Shown: piece after piece, positions 9,950-21,433 of the stretch
Layout: each line of letters begins with the position of its first letter
Numbering within the stretch: the first letter of the stretch is position 1
Assembly (NCBI GenBank): GCA_007449985.2
Contig: VIIQ02000753.1
Coordinates: 1-64,000, forward strand
Reading direction: 5' to 3'
Length of the DNA: 64,000 nucleotides
From: Desmodesmus armatus
Lineage: Eukaryota > Chlorophyta > Chlorophyceae > Sphaeropleales > Scenedesmaceae
Made by a program: the position numbers and the translations under genes
Notes under the pieces: model-generated
The model's database searches: none
The model's input: only the letters and a program-made list of their open reading frames with translations
What the model was told of the DNA's origin: nothing

Positions 9950-11870
9950 TGTGCTGTGCGTACGTTCAGGCCAAGGTCCCTTGGCGGCTGTGCCGTTTCG
10001 CTTGATACTGTGTTAACCTTGGTGCCCTGGCTGCGCCTTGTCTCAGTGTGGCTTGATCTTTCTGCCCTACGGTGTTTCCTTGCTTGTGTCTGGATCGGGA
10101 GTGCACCATGGGCTACATTCCCCTTCTCTTGTCTGCTTGTTCCAGGGTGGAGCGTGTTTCCCCTGATGTCTATCTGTCTGTCACAGGGACATATCATTTC
10201 CCTGTTCTCGTCTTGTCTGAGGGTTGCGCTGGTTCCCCTCCCAGTTGCTTTGCTGTCCTGTTCTGTTCTACATTTGCGCTTGGGCACACGGATGCTCTCT
10301 TCTGTTGTGGTTCCTTTTTGTCCCTGCAGTGGTTGTGCTTTTCACAGTGTTGGCTTGTGTTTCATCTGCATCGCCCACTTTGTGTGGTGTACTGTGTTCC
10401 AGGCACCACCTGTGGCCTTCGCAGATGCTTGTGGGGGTTGGTCGGCAGGGTGGGTATACAGTGTTTGGGCTGGTTGGTTGTTTGTGTGGGGTTCTTCATT
10501 CCTTCCTTTTGTTTCTGCAGTGGTGCAGTCAGGTGGATTTGAGGCGGGTACTGTCCTTCCGCTCTTCCTGCTCTGGGGGGTGGGAGGCGTAGCCACGCAG
10601 TTGTCGAACAGGCTGAGCGTTAGTCCAGCAGTTGGGGATAAGTTGGGGATAAGTGTGTAGAGATAAGTGAGACTGCAGTGAGAATGCAGTGATCAGCCTG
10701 TTGTGGTGAGTGGACACTACGTTCTATCAGGGTGTCAGGTTCAGTGAGTGAAGTAGGAGACACTGTACTGCAGCAGAGTGTCTTGATGAGAGTGAGAAAG
10801 GAGGTGAATCAGTTGTACAGCCTGCATGACACGTGTGTCAGTGTGTTGGTTACAGCGAATGTCGCTGAGGTCATGACAGCAAGGATACTCGGTACCTGTG
10901 ACTACAGTACTCACTGAGATATGTGATGTGTAGTGTTGTGCAAGTGAAGCAATGAAAAGGAAAATACATGGTAACAATTCAAACCGCTACATGCCATCTT
11001 CAGGGTTTGGCCAGGGAGCCCCTGTCAGGGCCTTACAGGGAGCCTGCCATTCCAGTGTTGAACAGTAATACTCATATTTCCAGCAACTTCCTTGACAGAA
11101 TCTGCAAATCCGTAACTTACAGAGGGGCACGTCCCTTTGGGTTCTGTCAATTGTTCCTCCTGAACGATGCTCTTTACCTGGATTATTTTCACCCTGCAGT
11201 GGCTTGTAATGTAACCAGGAACGCCCAAAATGAGTGAGCGTGGCTTATGCACAGCCAGCAGCAGGCAGCAAGCTCTACCCAGGGCTGTCAAACATGGTGT
11301 AATAGCAAGCACACATCTGTGGCAGCACCGTTGTATGAACACAAGTCCCTGCTCACTCTTTCTTTCCAAAATGGACATTGGTCCATATAGTGTGGGTTAA
11401 TAGGACGTAAAAACATTTTTTGCCGACACAGCTGTCTGCTATCATCAGTTGGATACAACGTGTTTTAGCTGACTTGAAGTACTAGTCACCCTCCTCCACC
11501 CGTCCCAGGTGCCTTGCATTCAGCACCACCACCAAACCATGCAGGTTGCCGGAGTCTCACATATCTGCCCTGACAGCTTAACAGAGGTGTTGACTGCATG
11601 AACAGGCATCGCAAACTCCTGCTGAAATGCAAATTGTTCCTCAGGGTTATCAGAGGCAATCCCCCCCCCCAAACCCCGCATGCCTTGCTTTCAACCCCAC
11701 CGAAACCCAGAGCAACACCAACGCATGGCTTTGGCGAATTGCAGTTGTTTGGGCAGACTACGGCAGGCGGCAGTGCAGCACAGCCAACCTTTTGGTAACT
11801 CCTTGGTACTTCAGCTCGACACAAACAGAAACAAAGTCACAAATCCACCATCTTCAGCAGACCCTGCCCC
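9950..11870. other. No recognisable gene; T/G-rich stretch
   Basis: The + strand at 9956-10660 is open for 234 codons, but the translation is a Cys/Leu/Val/Ser-rich composition of a T/G-rich strand with no domain. The opposite strand is also partly open. The 10700-11000 stretch is rich in short GTGAGTGA-type words. Some of 11400-11870 could be 3' sequence or a last exon of the GT18-like gene, but I cannot define one. Confidence 0.45.
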
Positions 11871-12984
11871 TCATGAGCTTGTCAACGCGCAACAACATAG
11901 CCACAGTTGTATATTCATAGGGAACATAACCTGACCTGTGCCCTCGTGTCTTGCCCAAAACACATATTCACCCATGACAGCATCAGATTGCAGGCCCTTG
12001 TGCAGTCCCTGCACCCACCACCTGTGGTATGTATGCCCCAGTAGACCAAACTTGGCGACAACGTCCGTCGCATTTTGTGTGTTGATTGTTATGGCGTGTG
12101 GCACCTCATGCTCCAAGAAAGGGAATTGACTTGTCCACAGCTGTGTTGTAGGTTTGCCCTGGGTGACACTCAGGTTCCTTGGTGGAACAAAGGCATAATT
12201 GAGGAATATCATCCCGTTTGACAGAGCTTCTATGGCTGCAGGTCCCATCATCACCGCCGCAAAGCCAGCATAGGCATATGTTTCCTGCATGAGCGTTTGA
12301 AGATCACTGGGAGCCAAAACACCATGGTTCTGGATGCCGGTGAGCGCACCAGACGGCACACCCATTGCTGTTGCATGGGTAGGGGCAAACTCACTCAGCT
12401 GCCTGATGTAGGCCAAGTCTTCACTGAAGAACCTGTATTCCTTGCCATACAACAGCACTTGCAGTTTTCTAGAGGGCAAGGATAAAAATTTGAACCCCTG
12501 CGCCTTCAAATTCATGTCGCTTACGAAATGATCCGACCCGGTATCCCAAAAAAGCATTCTCAGGTGAAAAATTTGGAGTGAACGTCCAAAATTGTGACAG
12601 GCTTGGCAGCTTCAAGCAGCAAAACCCTTGTCCATCACGCGTGTTGGGGCCTGCATCAGTCCCCCAAGAATCCAACAAGCGCAACTTGCATCTGTGCTTG
12701 CGGAGGGATGCCGCGTCTATGGCAGAATTCACTCCAGCATAGTCTGTAATAACAAGGTCAAAAGCGTCCAAGTACTCTGCTGTCAACTGCCTCTTGGTGT
12801 GCACCAGTGTTGGGTGATAGCCCATCAACAACAGTGATATGTAAAGGTCATGCCACTGTATTTGCTCCCCCTGGGGTGCACCGTTCAACCCAGTCATACC
12901 CCAGTGGATGTATGCGCCATAGTAAAGGAGAAGCTTCAGGGATTGTTGGTGACCATCGCAAAGTTGGGACTTGATCCTGGGATT
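11871..12984 (-). pseudogene. GT18/MGAT5-like glycosyltransferase, catalytic part with frameshift
   Basis: The exon begins at 12984 after a good acceptor (GTGTCTGTGCTTGTAG). The upstream part has GEQIQWHDLYISLLLMGY, LRLLDSWGTDAGPN and FTPNFSPENAFLGY, matching the MGAT5 order (GE.VQW.D, LR.LDSFGTE, FPH.PDN.FLGF). The downstream part, in another frame, has LLYGKE, then NHGVLAPSDLQTLMQET, GPAAIEALSNGMIFLNYAF and GKPTTQLWTSQFPF, matching the MGAT5 nucleotide-sugar domain. The two parts overlap at 12469-12557, and homology switches frame between about 12557 and 12520, near a T6 run. This is too short for an intron, so it is either an inactivating indel or a sequencing error. MGAT5 adds beta-1,6 GlcNAc to N-glycans in the Golgi; the algal substrate is unknown. 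The extreme C-terminus (after about 11950) diverges and may contain a donor (CACAG|GTCAGG). Confidence 0.75.
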
Positions 12985-13474
12985 CTACAAGCACAGACAC
13001 ACCCACCAGCAGAGGTAGCATTGTTGAGACTGTCCCGACCTTTGCACCACATGACAGAGAATTACAATCAGCAGTCCAGAGGCTGTCTGGCATCGAAACT
13101 TGGGTCTAGGTTACAGTAATCGCCCTTGTGACTGCAACGACGAAGCCCTTTGGAGAAACCCGAAGTTTGTGCCAAGAGTGACACCAGGGGTGTGACCTGG
13201 GATGGCCAGTGGGAGCTGCCTACAGGTATCCGAAAAGGGTGCCTTGAATTGACAATCATGTTGGTAACTGCTGTGTACTTTCTTTCTGCGGGGTGTTTTT
13301 CTAGGTGTTTGCAGCCCCCCTGATTGCGGATACGGCACCTTATCCTGCCCAACAGCTGGCAGTGGCAATCGTGGGCTCCTGAAAACCTTTCACGGCATGC
13401 CCGCACTAAAGAATGAGAACATCACTACCAAAGACAACTGATGTGCTGCGGCTGCAAACTGTATCCTATATATT
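12985..13474 (-). other. Intron sequence of the GT18-like gene, with a possible extra exon
   Basis: Immediately upstream of the catalytic exon on the - strand. A block at about 13068-13300 is open in two frames and Cys-containing (CSHKGDYCNLDPSFDARQ), but I could not match it to GT18 or fix its splice sites, so no exon is claimed. Confidence 0.3.
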
Positions 13475-14364
13475 AAAAGAATAAGGTGTCACCCTGGTGG
13501 GGACGCGCCAGGCGGGTGCAGGCAACGGGCACCCTGCAGTTGTAGTGATGTAAATTAGGAAAGGTAATTTGCGGAGGCCTGGGGCCAGTTGGGTGCCCCT
13601 GCTGGGAGAACAGGGAGCAGTAGACCCTTCCAGGAGCTTTTCTTGCGAATGGTGCAATAAAACCCCCTGCCCCCCCCCCCCACACACACACCCTCAAAGG
13701 GATTATTTTGGAATAATCTATAACCTCAGCGAGCGTCGGCGGCATCAGAGGGCGCCTGTGGATGTCAACAAAAGTGATAACGGTGCATGTGTGAGGGTCA
13801 GCAAAGGACAAAGGGTCCTCAAAGATGTAATTGTGCTGAGATGAATGATAGGCTCAAAACGGACGGCACAAGCGGTCTCACGGCAACGCAGCAACATCCA
13901 TCTGTTGCTGCTTTTGAAGAGGCCACGAGCAGGGGAGGCCCTGAAGGCGTCGTTAAGCACGCATGCTGTGACTATGTTTGGTTATTGTGGTGTGCAGCAC
14001 GGAAAGACACACTGCTGCTGTTCTGTGAGGGGACCTCGAGGAGCAGTAGTGAAGGGATGTGCAGAGGCAGTCTAGGTTGGTAGCGGGGAGGACCCTGTGG
14101 TAGTGTGGGTTGTTGGCACAGACGAACATGGGAGTGAGGGTGGCAGGTGGGAGCAGGGGAACAGGGAAGGGGCGTGCACTGCACGCCGTGCTGGCCCTGA
14201 CTCAGTGAGGGAGGGTGGATGACAGGACTGGGAGGCGGCGGGGGGGAGGAGCCAACACACATGGACAGGCAGATGTTGACAGCAGGCTTCGTCAGGCGGG
14301 CTCAAATTGCAGACACATCATCTGACCTTGGGGCCGTGGCATCATGCCACGGGTGTCACGCTAG
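13475..14364 (+). mobile_element. Non-autonomous Helitron-like element, copy 1
   Basis: The 3' end has the Helitron layout: a 19-nt hairpin (CCGTGGCAT-C-ATGCCACGG, 14334-14352), 8 nt, then CTAG (14361-14364) followed by T in the flank. An inverted copy lies at 27547-28395 with the same hairpin and the same CTAG|T end. Similarity begins near TAAAAGAATAAGG; the 5' TC end was not pinned down. No Rep/helicase is encoded. If the signal-anchor exon at 14786-15037 belongs to the GT18-like gene, this copy sits in its intron. Confidence 0.6.
14334..14352 (+). other. Helitron-type 3' terminal hairpin
   Basis: Perfect 9-bp stem with a 1-nt loop, 8 nt upstream of the CTAG terminus. The same hairpin is at 27559-27577 in the opposed copy. 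Confidence 0.7.
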
Positions 14365-14785
14365 TTACTATTCAAAGGTAATCACTCCTGCAGAGGTAGT
14401 GGAGCACATCGGGTAAACTGTTTATTGAAATGCAGGGACAGCGATGAGCACCTTTGTTTTGCATACACGTGTGCCTCGTCTTGAGCAGTATGGCCTAGTT
14501 TTGCTTTTTGTCCCCGCAGGGCCCCACCTGCTGCCCCCTTGGAGTAAAACAGGCCTAAAGTAGACCAGGCAGGGGCAGCATCGGCCCCAGGTGGTCCTGA
14601 ACATCCTCATGGTTGTGGAAACTGTGGTTTTTTTTCTTAACTTGCCAGCAGACGCCTGGGCTGCTCCCTCCCGACATCCCCATCACTTGTATCCTTGCCC
14701 CGCACTCACCTGCAGCGCCAGCCAAGTCAATGCCAGAGCCCAGTCATGCTTGCTTTCCTGCCAGCGCCTTTGAAAATACACCATT
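14365..14785. other. No recognisable coding exon
   Basis: Between the Helitron-like end and the putative signal-anchor exon. Both strands were read, and neither shows a family motif. It is probably intron if the two GT18 pieces are one gene. Confidence 0.4.
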
Positions 14786-15037
14786 TTATGCGGGGATAAG
14801 CTTGTGGACAACCTCCAGGGGTAGAGTGCCACACAATGAGTGTGTTGCCGTCACCAATGCATCATTGAGCACAAACTTCGGGTGTGGAGTGGTTGGTGGC
14901 TTCGAAAAGCGCGCCAACCTGATTGCCCCTATTAGTACAGCCATGACGATACACAAGGCAAACAGAGGCTCCCTAAAGCGCCCCGCAACCATCCACTGGC
15001 GCTTCCGCTGAAGCCTCATGCTGGCATATGCACTCAT
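14786..15037 (-). CDS. Probable first exon of a type II membrane protein (GT18-like gene?)
   Basis: An ATG at 15037 opens 83 codons with a basic N-terminus (MRLQRKRQW) followed by a hydrophobic signal anchor, EPLFALCIVMAVLIGAIRLA (about residues 23-42). That is the topology expected for a Golgi glycosyltransferase. It lies 1.8 kb upstream of the GT18-like catalytic exon on the same strand, and no other gene on that strand lies between. The exon end is not fixed: possible donors are GTGACG (within LVTATH) or GTTGTC near the end, and the frame stops at 14786. The link to the GT18 gene is inference from position, strand and topology. Confidence 0.5.
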   Translation of the reverse strand: MSAYASMRLQRKRQWMVAGRFREPLFALCIVMAVLIGAIRLARFSKPPTTPHPKFVLNDALVTATHSLCGTLPLEVVHKLIPA

Positions 15038-15280
15038 CAGCGTTGCTGTTTGAGAATTATCACGTAGGTACGATAAGCACGGACAATGTCCTCAGAGTGC
15101 CCCGCAGCATTGTCCCGAAAGCCTGTCCCCCTGCTAAACCCACCTCGGGAGAATTACGGAGATCTGTGTTGACATCCTCGGCAACCAGCACATGGCAACC
15201 TTCACAAACACATGTTTGCAAGTTTCAATTTCATGGGTCAGTCGCTAAGAAAAAAACAGAGTTTCACAACCGTATGTACA

Positions 15281-16703
15281 AGGGGTCCACCGCAAACCTA
15301 TCATAAGACCCTGGGGGGTGACGCCAAGCCTAAACGGGATAGGGGGGGGGAGGGTTAAGTTGCGAAAACAGCCTAAGGGTAGGGATTAGTTGAAAGTGGC
15401 ACAGGGAGTTTATCTATCAGGCTCTGCAAATGCCCCTACCCCTGGGGGCATTGCCAACAGGGCCCATGCCCTAAGAGCTTGATTAGCTTGGTACACAGAG
15501 GTGGCTTTCAGTGACCCTGGCAGACCCACTTTTTACATACAGCCCCTGCACTTAACTTGAGTTAACTATAGATACTTTATGTGTTATAGTTACAGAATGT
15601 ATGTTCAGTTTACGCACGCGGTGTGCCTGTGAAGCACCGTTGGTCCCACCCTTGCACCCTGCACAACTGGGTCCTGAGGGCATTTTAGGATTTTGACGGA
15701 CGGCCAAGACGCATGAAGCGCGGTGCAAATGCTTACAGTATCTTAGCTTATCTACGTTTTGCGGCTCCGTTTCGTCATGCGGCGCCTCTAGACTGCCCGC
15801 TTGGACAGATCTTCTGTCAGATGTCACCCTCAACACACAGTATAGACCCTTTTCAGCGCCGCTGCCAACGTTCAATGCAATTTGTGCACTTAGAAATTGC
15901 ATAGGATATTCTGGGCGGTAGCAGTCCCTGAGATAGAGCAGCTGCCAGGTGAAGTCAGCAATGATCATGATCACCAGGGCATGTACCAGATCTGCAAACT
16001 GAGTGCGTTGCTGCGCCAGTAAACGACTCTTTGCTAACATGGTTATGGTTTTTGAAAGTTTGGGATGGCAATGGCCCACTTCCTCAGGTGCCAGTTATGA
16101 CCCAGTTGTGTGGGTGGGTCACTGCAACTGACTCCCAGGGCGACAGAGTGCGCCTTGAACCTTGGATAACCGTTTAGTGTAATGATAATTGGATAGAATA
16201 TGCTCCGTTAACATCCTGGAGGTCTCCTGAAGCCCCTGTTAAGACTTCAGCCACTCAGTTATCTGTGTAATCAAGTAGGACTTTCACTGAGGGGGTCCAG
16301 GCTCCGTGTAATCAAGCTCTAATGCCCCTCCCCCTCCTGGCGGCCCCAAATGCCCTGCTTTCAAAGTATTTTGACCCCCAAAGCTTTCAAAAATGCCCCA
16401 AGCCCCACCCCCTTGGACATGATGTGAGCAATGCCCCCGGCCCTCCCCCCTGCTAGAAGAACTCCCTGTGTCACTTTCAACTAATCCCTACCCTAAAACG
16501 GAACGGGGGGGGGGGGGGGGGAGGGGGGGGGGGAGGGGTTCAGCAGCTCGCCAGACAGGGAGACAGCAGTACCAATGATCAGCCTAAAACGGAGAGGGGG
16601 GTGGGGTGTTATCGTCCGCAGAGCCTAAGTTTGAAAGGGGGGAGGGGTTTTGAAGATATTGGCGTCACCCCCCCCGGTGTCTTAGGTTTGCGGTGGACCC
16701 CCA
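15281..16703. mobile_element. TIR element with GGGGTCCACC ends
   Basis: The left end GGGGTCCACCGCAAACCTA (about 15280) and right end TAGGTTTGCGGTGGACCCCC (about 16703) are inverted repeats that extend inward through GGGGGGTGACGCC on both sides (about 45 nt). Inside are a G tract at 16506-16533, the inverted copy of the 9.3-kb block, and a block at 15790-15990 related to 27300-27460. No transposase is visible. A smaller relative is at 43506-43777. No clear target duplication. Confidence 0.6.
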
Positions 16704-16786
16704 AGATGTGACACATTGGCACGTAAACGTTTGGGTGACATTGAGGGTTGGCTGTTGTCACGTAAACGTTTGGGTGACATTAAGCG

Positions 16787-16963
16787 GGGCTGCCCGGAGG
16801 CTGGATGCGGGGAGGCGGGGAAAGTTGTGGGGTGCGGGTTTGATGGATTTTGAGGCTTTCGGGCTGTCGTGAGTGCGGGGCTGCCCGGAGGCTGGATGCG
16901 GGGAGGCGGGGAATTTTGTGGGGTGCGGGTTTGATTTTGAGGCTTTCGGGCTGTCGGGAGTGA
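16787..16963. repeat. Two-copy tandem repeat of about 87 bp
   Basis: GGGGCTGCCCGGAGGCTGGA through GGCTTTCGGGCTGTCG is present twice (from about 16787 and 16878), differing by small indels. Just upstream, CACGTAAACGTTTGGGTGACATT also occurs twice (about 16722 and 16760). Confidence 0.85.
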
Positions 16964-18267
16964 GTCCGGTTGGGGGTTGGTGACGACACTGATACTACAT
17001 TAGAACCCGATATTGGGGTTCATCTGACTCTTATACGTGAGGCGCAATTGATGCAGCATTGACACTGTTTCTGCCGGTCTCGTGAGGCTTTCTCGTTCGC
17101 GTTGTGCCCGGAACTCGAAGAGTTCCGGGATTACCGGTGCTGCAATAAACTCTTTTGGCTGTTAAGAATGAGAGAAAAGACAAATGTTCAGGGACAGAGT
17201 CAGGCTTAAAGACGCTTATACAGTCTCATGTTGTTCGAACCGCACAGCGGAGCACGGACAGAGGAGGAGATGAAGACAGCAGGAAATCGGAGCACAGCGC
17301 CAGCCTCTCTGCAAGATAACGCAATCATAAGTCGGTAAACAGTTGAATCAGCACAGTGGAACTGTAAAATATGTAATCTCAGATGGAGGATAGGGCCGCG
17401 AGCATCGTTGACCGCACCCTTTAAATTGCAATCCAGCAGCCAGACGCACAATGCATCATCGCGAGATGTCATTTAGACTGATAACATGGCTGTAGTAGCG
17501 TGCTTGCACGGGGCCTTGTAGTCCGACGTGGCAACACCTGTAGTGGTCACCACAGTACTGCTTTGGGTACATATGCATAGTGACACGGAAGTGTGATTGG
17601 TGCAAATGGACAAGCGCCATAACATTCGGTAATGACGGTGCTGCAAGTGGTGACCATCAAGGTGCCGGAAAGACCGTCTTGCCCAGTGGGTGTCATGAGT
17701 TTGGCGTAGGTTCTGATAGCAACATCCACTGCCAATGCAGCGTATGCACGTTGTGCGAGTCATCTGCAGCCAGCAAGGTAGCGGCAGACAGTGATAGGGA
17801 AATGCTGAATGGCACTCGGATGTAAGAGCTTGCAAGGCAGCTTTGTCGTGGTTGAATTGGCGCAGCACTAGACAGCGACATCCGTCGCCAGCCTGAGCAG
17901 CTTGTTGTGCAGATGCACGTTCTATCAACATGGCGAATTAGCTGCAGCCAACAAGGCAACGGCTGACAGTGACATGCAAACACTGCAAGGATTGTGGCAC
18001 TGCAATTGCCGTTGGAGTCTGATACGTATGCCGCAAGCGCTGCTGCCTTGCTAACTGCAGATGCCAGTGTCATGGAAACGCCGAAAACATTGTCCCACTT
18101 GTCATGCAAAGGCTTTGCCCAATGGTAGCGGCCAGATTTGACATCCTGACGGCTTTGGTTGCACGCATTACCAAGACAAGCGGCATGATATGACCATGAA
18201 ACGGACACGATGGCATGTTGGGTGATGCAAGGCATGCGTGGGTGCCAGCACATTTGCAGCGATGCAG
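16964..18267. other. No recognisable gene; diverged short repeats
   Basis: Segments such as GCGGC(A/T)GACAGTGA recur at 17775, 17950 and 19920, suggesting an old tandem family. No conserved domain is visible on either strand. Confidence 0.4.
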
Positions 18268-18278
18268 TGTCCGACCGG
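18268..18278. repeat. Target-site duplication TGTCCGACCGG, left
   Basis: The same 11 bp is repeated at 18635-18645, directly abutting the ends of the small element between them. Confidence 0.8.
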
Positions 18279-18634
18279 AGAAAATGACAATACCCCTTGA
18301 ATACCCCCCTATTTTATTCTTGAGTACTATCAGAATGGTCCTGAGAACTCTGAGTAATCCCAGGTAATCCCTCATTTTCCTAAGTCCCCAGCCTAGCCCA
18401 AAATTTTCGAGCAAAAATGCTAGTGAGTGACCTGGAGTGGGGGAATGGCCCAGAGTGGGCAGAATGCCAGAGTGCAAGGGTGCAAGGGGGTGTCTGGTGG
18501 ACTTAACCAAATCTCGCCTTGGTGTGGGCTGAACGGCTTAGAATTCTGGCCAATTCTGGGCCACATTCTGGCCCTGTACTCCGTGCATATTCTGGGTACT
18601 ATTCTGGAGTACTCTAATGGGGGTTGTCCTCTTA
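18279..18634. mobile_element. 356-bp MITE with 11-bp target duplication (MULE-like)
   Basis: It lies exactly between two TGTCCGACCGG copies. The ends are imperfect inverted repeats (AGAAAATGACAATACCCC against TAAGAGGACAACCCCC). It has no coding capacity; the interior contains repeated ATTCTGG and GAGTACT words. A 9-11-bp target duplication is typical of Mutator-like elements, so that class is the best guess. Confidence 0.7.
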
Positions 18635-18645
18635 TGTCCGACCGG
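18635..18645. repeat. Target-site duplication TGTCCGACCGG, right
   Basis: Partner of 18268-18278. Confidence 0.8.
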
Positions 18646-19970
18646 CTACACAACCTGAAATTGTGGTGTTTGGTTGCTTGATTGAGGACTTGCAACAAAG
18701 TAAGGCCAATGGAGTGTCCCCATTGGGCTCCGGCAGGGGGGAAGGGGGGGCGGGTGAGGGCGCGGGGGGAAGGGGGGGGGGTTCCCTCTCCCGGGGGAGG
18801 GGGAGGGATGCATGTCCCCCCCCTCCAGGGGGGTGTTGAAATATGGGCATGCAGTTGATATCACTGGAAAGTCGGACCAAATGGATGCAATTTGCATCTG
18901 GAATGAAATGCGATGAAATGCACATCCTGGGCATCCAATTACACCGAGTGAACTGCCAGCGACAGCAGCAACAGCTCCAGCCAGGGGTGTGCCTTTCCAA
19001 AGTTGTTGGGGTGAGACAAGATCACTAAAATATGAAAGAGTCTTTCAAAATAATATATAATTTTCCAAAGTGAAACAATGAAACGCTCGACAGCAGTCAG
19101 TACCAGCTGCAGATGACTTCTGGTGGGGCCCCAGCTGGCTGCTATCAAGGCTGAGTGTGGGTTGTCTTGATTGGGTAGGCCCTCCCCAACACTGTAATAG
19201 TGGTGCCAGCAGTGTCAGGGCTCTTCTAGGGGGTGTACTAGCTGCTGCAACAGTGCCACTCAGTGCCAGTGACTGGCAGACCACCCTTGTCACCTTTTCA
19301 CATAGCTATGTCTATAGGCAAGGTGGTTGTGAAAAGAAAATTTTCATGACAACTCCACAGATTTTCACGAGTGAATGTTTGTAACAGTGAAACGGCACCC
19401 CAATGAAATTTCACACGAGTTGTGGCGCTGCAGATTGGCCACAATTGAGATTGGGAGTTTGTCGGCGGATTGGGAGGATGGGGGTGGGATGACACAAGCT
19501 GCAAAGAAGCGCAAGATGCTGGTGCTGTGAGCAGTGCTGGATCGGGGGGCGGGGGGTGAAAAGCACACGTCCTGCTTGTGTGTGTGTGTGGGGGGGGTGC
19601 ATACATAGTAGCGTGCGTGTGGAGCGGTTGAGTATCGAGGTATGCATGTGGTGCGTATGGTCGCAGGTGCCATTGCTTGGTCGTCAAGGAATAAGCACTC
19701 AGCGTTGGGATGACGATCTCCTGCTGGCATTGCTCAGCTGCAAACACTTGTTGAGCTGCAATACCTGGCCAAAGCTGTCGGGCGTTGTTGAATGCCTGAG
19801 GTCTTGCAATTGGCACAATCCAAGGGCAACGACACCAGCCGCAAGGCCGATGCAGCTTGCATAAGATTGCATGGTGTGCATACATCAAGCAAAGCAAGGT
19901 TACGTACGGCCAACAATGCTGCGGCTGACACTGACAATGAATATCCACAAGAATTGTGGCGCTGCAAAAT
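18646..19970. other. Repeat-rich, no gene
   Basis: It contains a G-rich tract (18735-18835), a GTGAAACNNTGAAA-type segment at 19040-19440 resembling hAT-like termini found elsewhere, and an AC/TG-rich patch (19575-19600). The open frames on both strands are short and unmatched. Confidence 0.45.
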
Positions 19971-20160
19971 GGTTGGCGTCAATGGACCAACTCCGCAGCG
20001 TGGGATAAGGTTGGCGTCAATGGACCAGCACCGCAGCGTGGGATAAGGTTGGCGTCAATGGACCAGCACCGCAGCGTGGGATAAGGTTGGCGTCAATGGA
20101 CCAGCACCGCAGCGTGGGATAAGGTTGGCGTCAATGGACCAGCACCGCAGCGTGGGATAA
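19971..20160. repeat. 38-bp minisatellite, five copies
   Basis: The unit GGTTGGCGTCAATGGACCAG plus CACCGCAGCGTGGGATAA starts at 19971, 20009, 20047, 20085 and 20123. The last four copies are identical; the first differs at two positions (AACTCC for AGCACC). The homogeneity implies recent expansion. Confidence 0.97.
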
Positions 20161-21433
20161 CATTATCCTGCTGGCAATGCTGAGCTGCAAACACTTGCTG
20201 AGTTGCAATACCTGGCCAAAGCTGTGAGGAGTTGCTGAATACCTGAGGACTATGCAATTGCACAATTGGGCAATCGCCACCCGTCACAAGGGCGATGCGA
20301 CCTTGCCTAAATCTGCAAGGTGTTCAAGCCAAAGCAAACCAGTTGTACTGAGACACCAAGCAGATTGCTTCGTTGGACACACCCTGACGCCCAAAAAAAA
20401 TGTGTTGTTCCATTGGTTGCCATCGCAAGGTCAAGAATTGTGACTGTGGTGGCGTATGTTGTCGCCGCCTTTGCCATCTTGTCGCATGTCAGCATCATCA
20501 AATGCAACATGGTTTCATAAAAGCACGATGATGCAACATCGAAGTAACGCTTTCAAATATATCGCAACACTGTCGCCTGCGAACAAGGAAATGTTGAGAC
20601 GTCTGAATGCAACGTATGCTATCAGCACCTTTGTCACCGTGGCTTGACTGCTGATTGGGCAACATTGCAAACTTGTAAGGTCTACAATGCGAACCAATCG
20701 ACGGCATACATCGCGGCGTGCAACTGACTCATGGGGGCAGCCGTCACCCCCCCCCCCTGGGGGCCTGCCACTGCATCAATGGCCCAAGGAACTCTCAAGT
20801 TGCGTTGGGCGGCACGCAACACAATTCCGTGAGCGCACTTGTTATGGCATGGTCTCTCCTCGGCATGGCCTCTCAAACTTTGAAAGGTAGTCAGCCAGAA
20901 TCGAAACCACGGCTGCCAAACAGAAGGTTGTTGCCTTTGCACTCAGTGCTGCAATGGCCCTGCAGGCAACACCAAACCAGTTCGCTTTGGGCATGTCGGC
21001 ACGCAACACAATCCTACCCTGCCGTGCGTGCGGTATGCTTGGCATTGCCTCTCCTTTGCATTACCTTTTCCAGCCCGGCAGGTAAACAGCTAGATTCAAA
21101 CATTGCTTGCATGTCAAGCAACTGTAGGAGAGGCCTTGTCGGCAGCTTGAAGTAGGGCTGGAATGGAACTGAAACACATGTTGGGTGCCGAAAGCTCACG
21201 TGCAAGGCTTGCAGCGTTGCAATGTCGGCCTTTTGTGCGGGTGGCCTGCAAACAGTAGTGTTCTATGCAACAGCAACCAAGCTGATCTACACTGTACACT
21301 GATCTACATCTACTATGTAATGTCTGCAATAAGTGTGACGCGTTCGAGCCCTGGACAACAGATGCTCTCCAAACGCCCAGAAGTGCCACAACAAGCCTTG
21401 GGTTCTATGCCCAACGACTCCCACTGGGAGTGG
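20161..21433. other. No recognisable gene
   Basis: Related blocks (AACACTTG..GAGCTGCAATACCTGGCCAAAGCTGT) lie on both sides of the minisatellite, at 19745 and 20190. A block of about 60 bp at 21240-21300 (GGTGGCCTGCAAACAGTAGT) recurs at 42935-42995. Nothing coding was identified. Confidence 0.4.

Noticed and set aside
9956..10660. 234-codon open frame on + strand
   Set aside because: Cys/Leu/Val/Ser/Trp-rich translation of a T/G-rich strand, no domain, several frames open at once.
15552..16079. 175-codon - strand frame
   Set aside because: Lies inside the GGGGTCCACC element, shares sequence with a repeat at 27300-27460, and shows no domain.
19971..20160. CRISPR-like array
   Set aside because: The 38-bp units are directly abutting with no unique spacers; a minisatellite in eukaryotic DNA.
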